From positions 1-43,861 of the forward strand of contig JAUCBJ010006888.1 in the NCBI GenBank assembly GCA_032718475.1: a stretch of 43,861 nucleotides of DNA. The letters run 5' to 3'. Below are positions 43,543 through 43,861 of the stretch, in pieces. Below the pieces are notes generated by a model that made no database searches, had not been told where the DNA came from, and saw nothing but the letters and a program-made list of their open reading frames with translations. Each line of letters starts with the position of its first letter. The first letter of the stretch is position 1. Origin of the DNA: Nemertoderma westbladi. Its lineage: Eukaryota; Xenacoelomorpha; Nemertodermatida; Nemertodermatidae. The position numbers and the translations under genes were made by a program.

Positions 43543-43673
43543 GGACGGTCTGTTTGTCGGACGGAGTTGAATTATTGGCGGCAGCGTGGATCGCTGAATC
43601 AGAGTTAGTGCGACGCCATGAGTCGTACGTCGGTAGCGTTAGGTAGCGTGGAGTAGCGGTGGACAGCAGCGTT
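43543..43673 (-). CDS. CRTC: CRTC/TORC coactivator, internal exon with the SIK/AMPK site (exon C)
   Basis: CRTC proteins are cofactors of CREB: phosphorylated they are held in the cytoplasm by 14-3-3, dephosphorylated they enter the nucleus and raise CREB target transcription. Read on the minus strand, this 131-bp exon follows a good acceptor (pyrimidine-rich, CTAAC, then TTGTAG) and ends at a strong donor, CC|GTAAGT. It encodes 43 whole codons with no stop, including [21 protein letters not shown]. Known CRTCs have [20 protein letters not shown] here (recalled, not searched). The serine codon at 43601-43603 has W at -5, R at -3 and I at +4, the AMPK/SIK consensus; it corresponds to mammalian CRTC1 S151 / CRTC2 S171. 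The exon begins with one base closing a codon and ends one base into the next, which fits exon A. The N-terminal CREB-binding exon lies outside the window. Confidence 0.9.
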
Positions 43674-43861
43674 CTACAATATATAGTTAGAGAAATAATA
43701 AACAATATAAATAGTGCAAAAATAGGGGGAGCCAGCTGCCATAGGGCCCGGGGGGGGCGACGGGGCTATGAAGGGGGGTGGGGGGTGGGAGGGGGGCGGG
43801 GAGAGGGGGGGTGAGGGGGGCCGGTGGGGGCGAGGGGGCCGGGGGGGCTAGGGGGCCCGGG
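43674..43861. other. Intron upstream of exon C and G-rich low-complexity end
   Basis: 43674-43740 is ordinary AT-rich intron with the exon C acceptor and branch-like CTAAC. From about 43741 to the end the sequence is almost only G with scattered C, T and A, unlike anything else in the window. It may be a genuine G-rich tract or a read or assembly end artefact. Confidence 0.6.

Noticed and set aside
1-43861. tRNA, rRNA or other structured RNA genes
   Set aside because: I saw no A/B-box or cloverleaf pattern and no rRNA-like segments; a tRNAscan-SE/Infernal run would be decisive.

Overview
This window looks like animal (invertebrate) nuclear DNA: introns bounded by GT/AG sites, several APE-type non-LTR retrotransposons (LINEs), and long minisatellite arrays. 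There are no bacterial operons or RNA genes that I can support. The species cannot be fixed from the sequence.

The main result is a host gene that is easy to miss under the repeats. Three short exons on the minus strand, together only 672 bp, encode the middle of a CREB-regulated transcription coactivator (CRTC/TORC). In gene order they are exon C (43673-43543), with the family signature [12 protein letters not shown]; exon A (20835-20724); and exon B (16543-16115), with ALLPAT followed by GGSLPDLSSSGFPSPL, the TORC middle-domain signature. All three have usable GT/AG splice sites and their codon phases join (C to A to B). Nearly everything else in the window would therefore be CRTC intron: about 22.7 kb between C and A, 4.18 kb between A and B, and at least 16.1 kb after B.

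Each intron carries its own minisatellite. The intron after exon B holds a 57-bp/42-bp satellite (187-16000) with a higher-order structure, interrupted by a 5'-truncated LINE (family A, 986-3876). The A-B intron holds about 115 copies of a 33-bp AT-rich unit containing a perfect 7-bp inverted repeat (16800-20660). The C-A intron starts, in plus coordinates, with an array of 15/16-bp units (20897-31322) into which a near-identical, opposite-strand family A copy (23168-26920) and LINE B (27059-30930) have inserted. It continues with an anonymous small ORF, a 3 x 56-bp repeat, and a nested LINE complex.

In that complex LINE D (minus strand, about 43270-37560) is an old broken element. A 12-bp run of its own RT ORF has expanded in place into a minisatellite (38025-38356). 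It is split by a composite insertion with a 22-copy, almost perfectly uniform 42-bp array (38964-39890). LINE C (33342-37487) landed 11 bp after its ORF2 stop, flanked by perfect 72-bp direct repeats.

The exons do the only evident host work here: CRTC proteins carry kinase and calcineurin signals to CREB. The LINEs encode endonuclease and reverse transcriptase, but every copy seen has at least one lesion. The last ~120 bp are G-rich low complexity and may be an assembly-end artefact.
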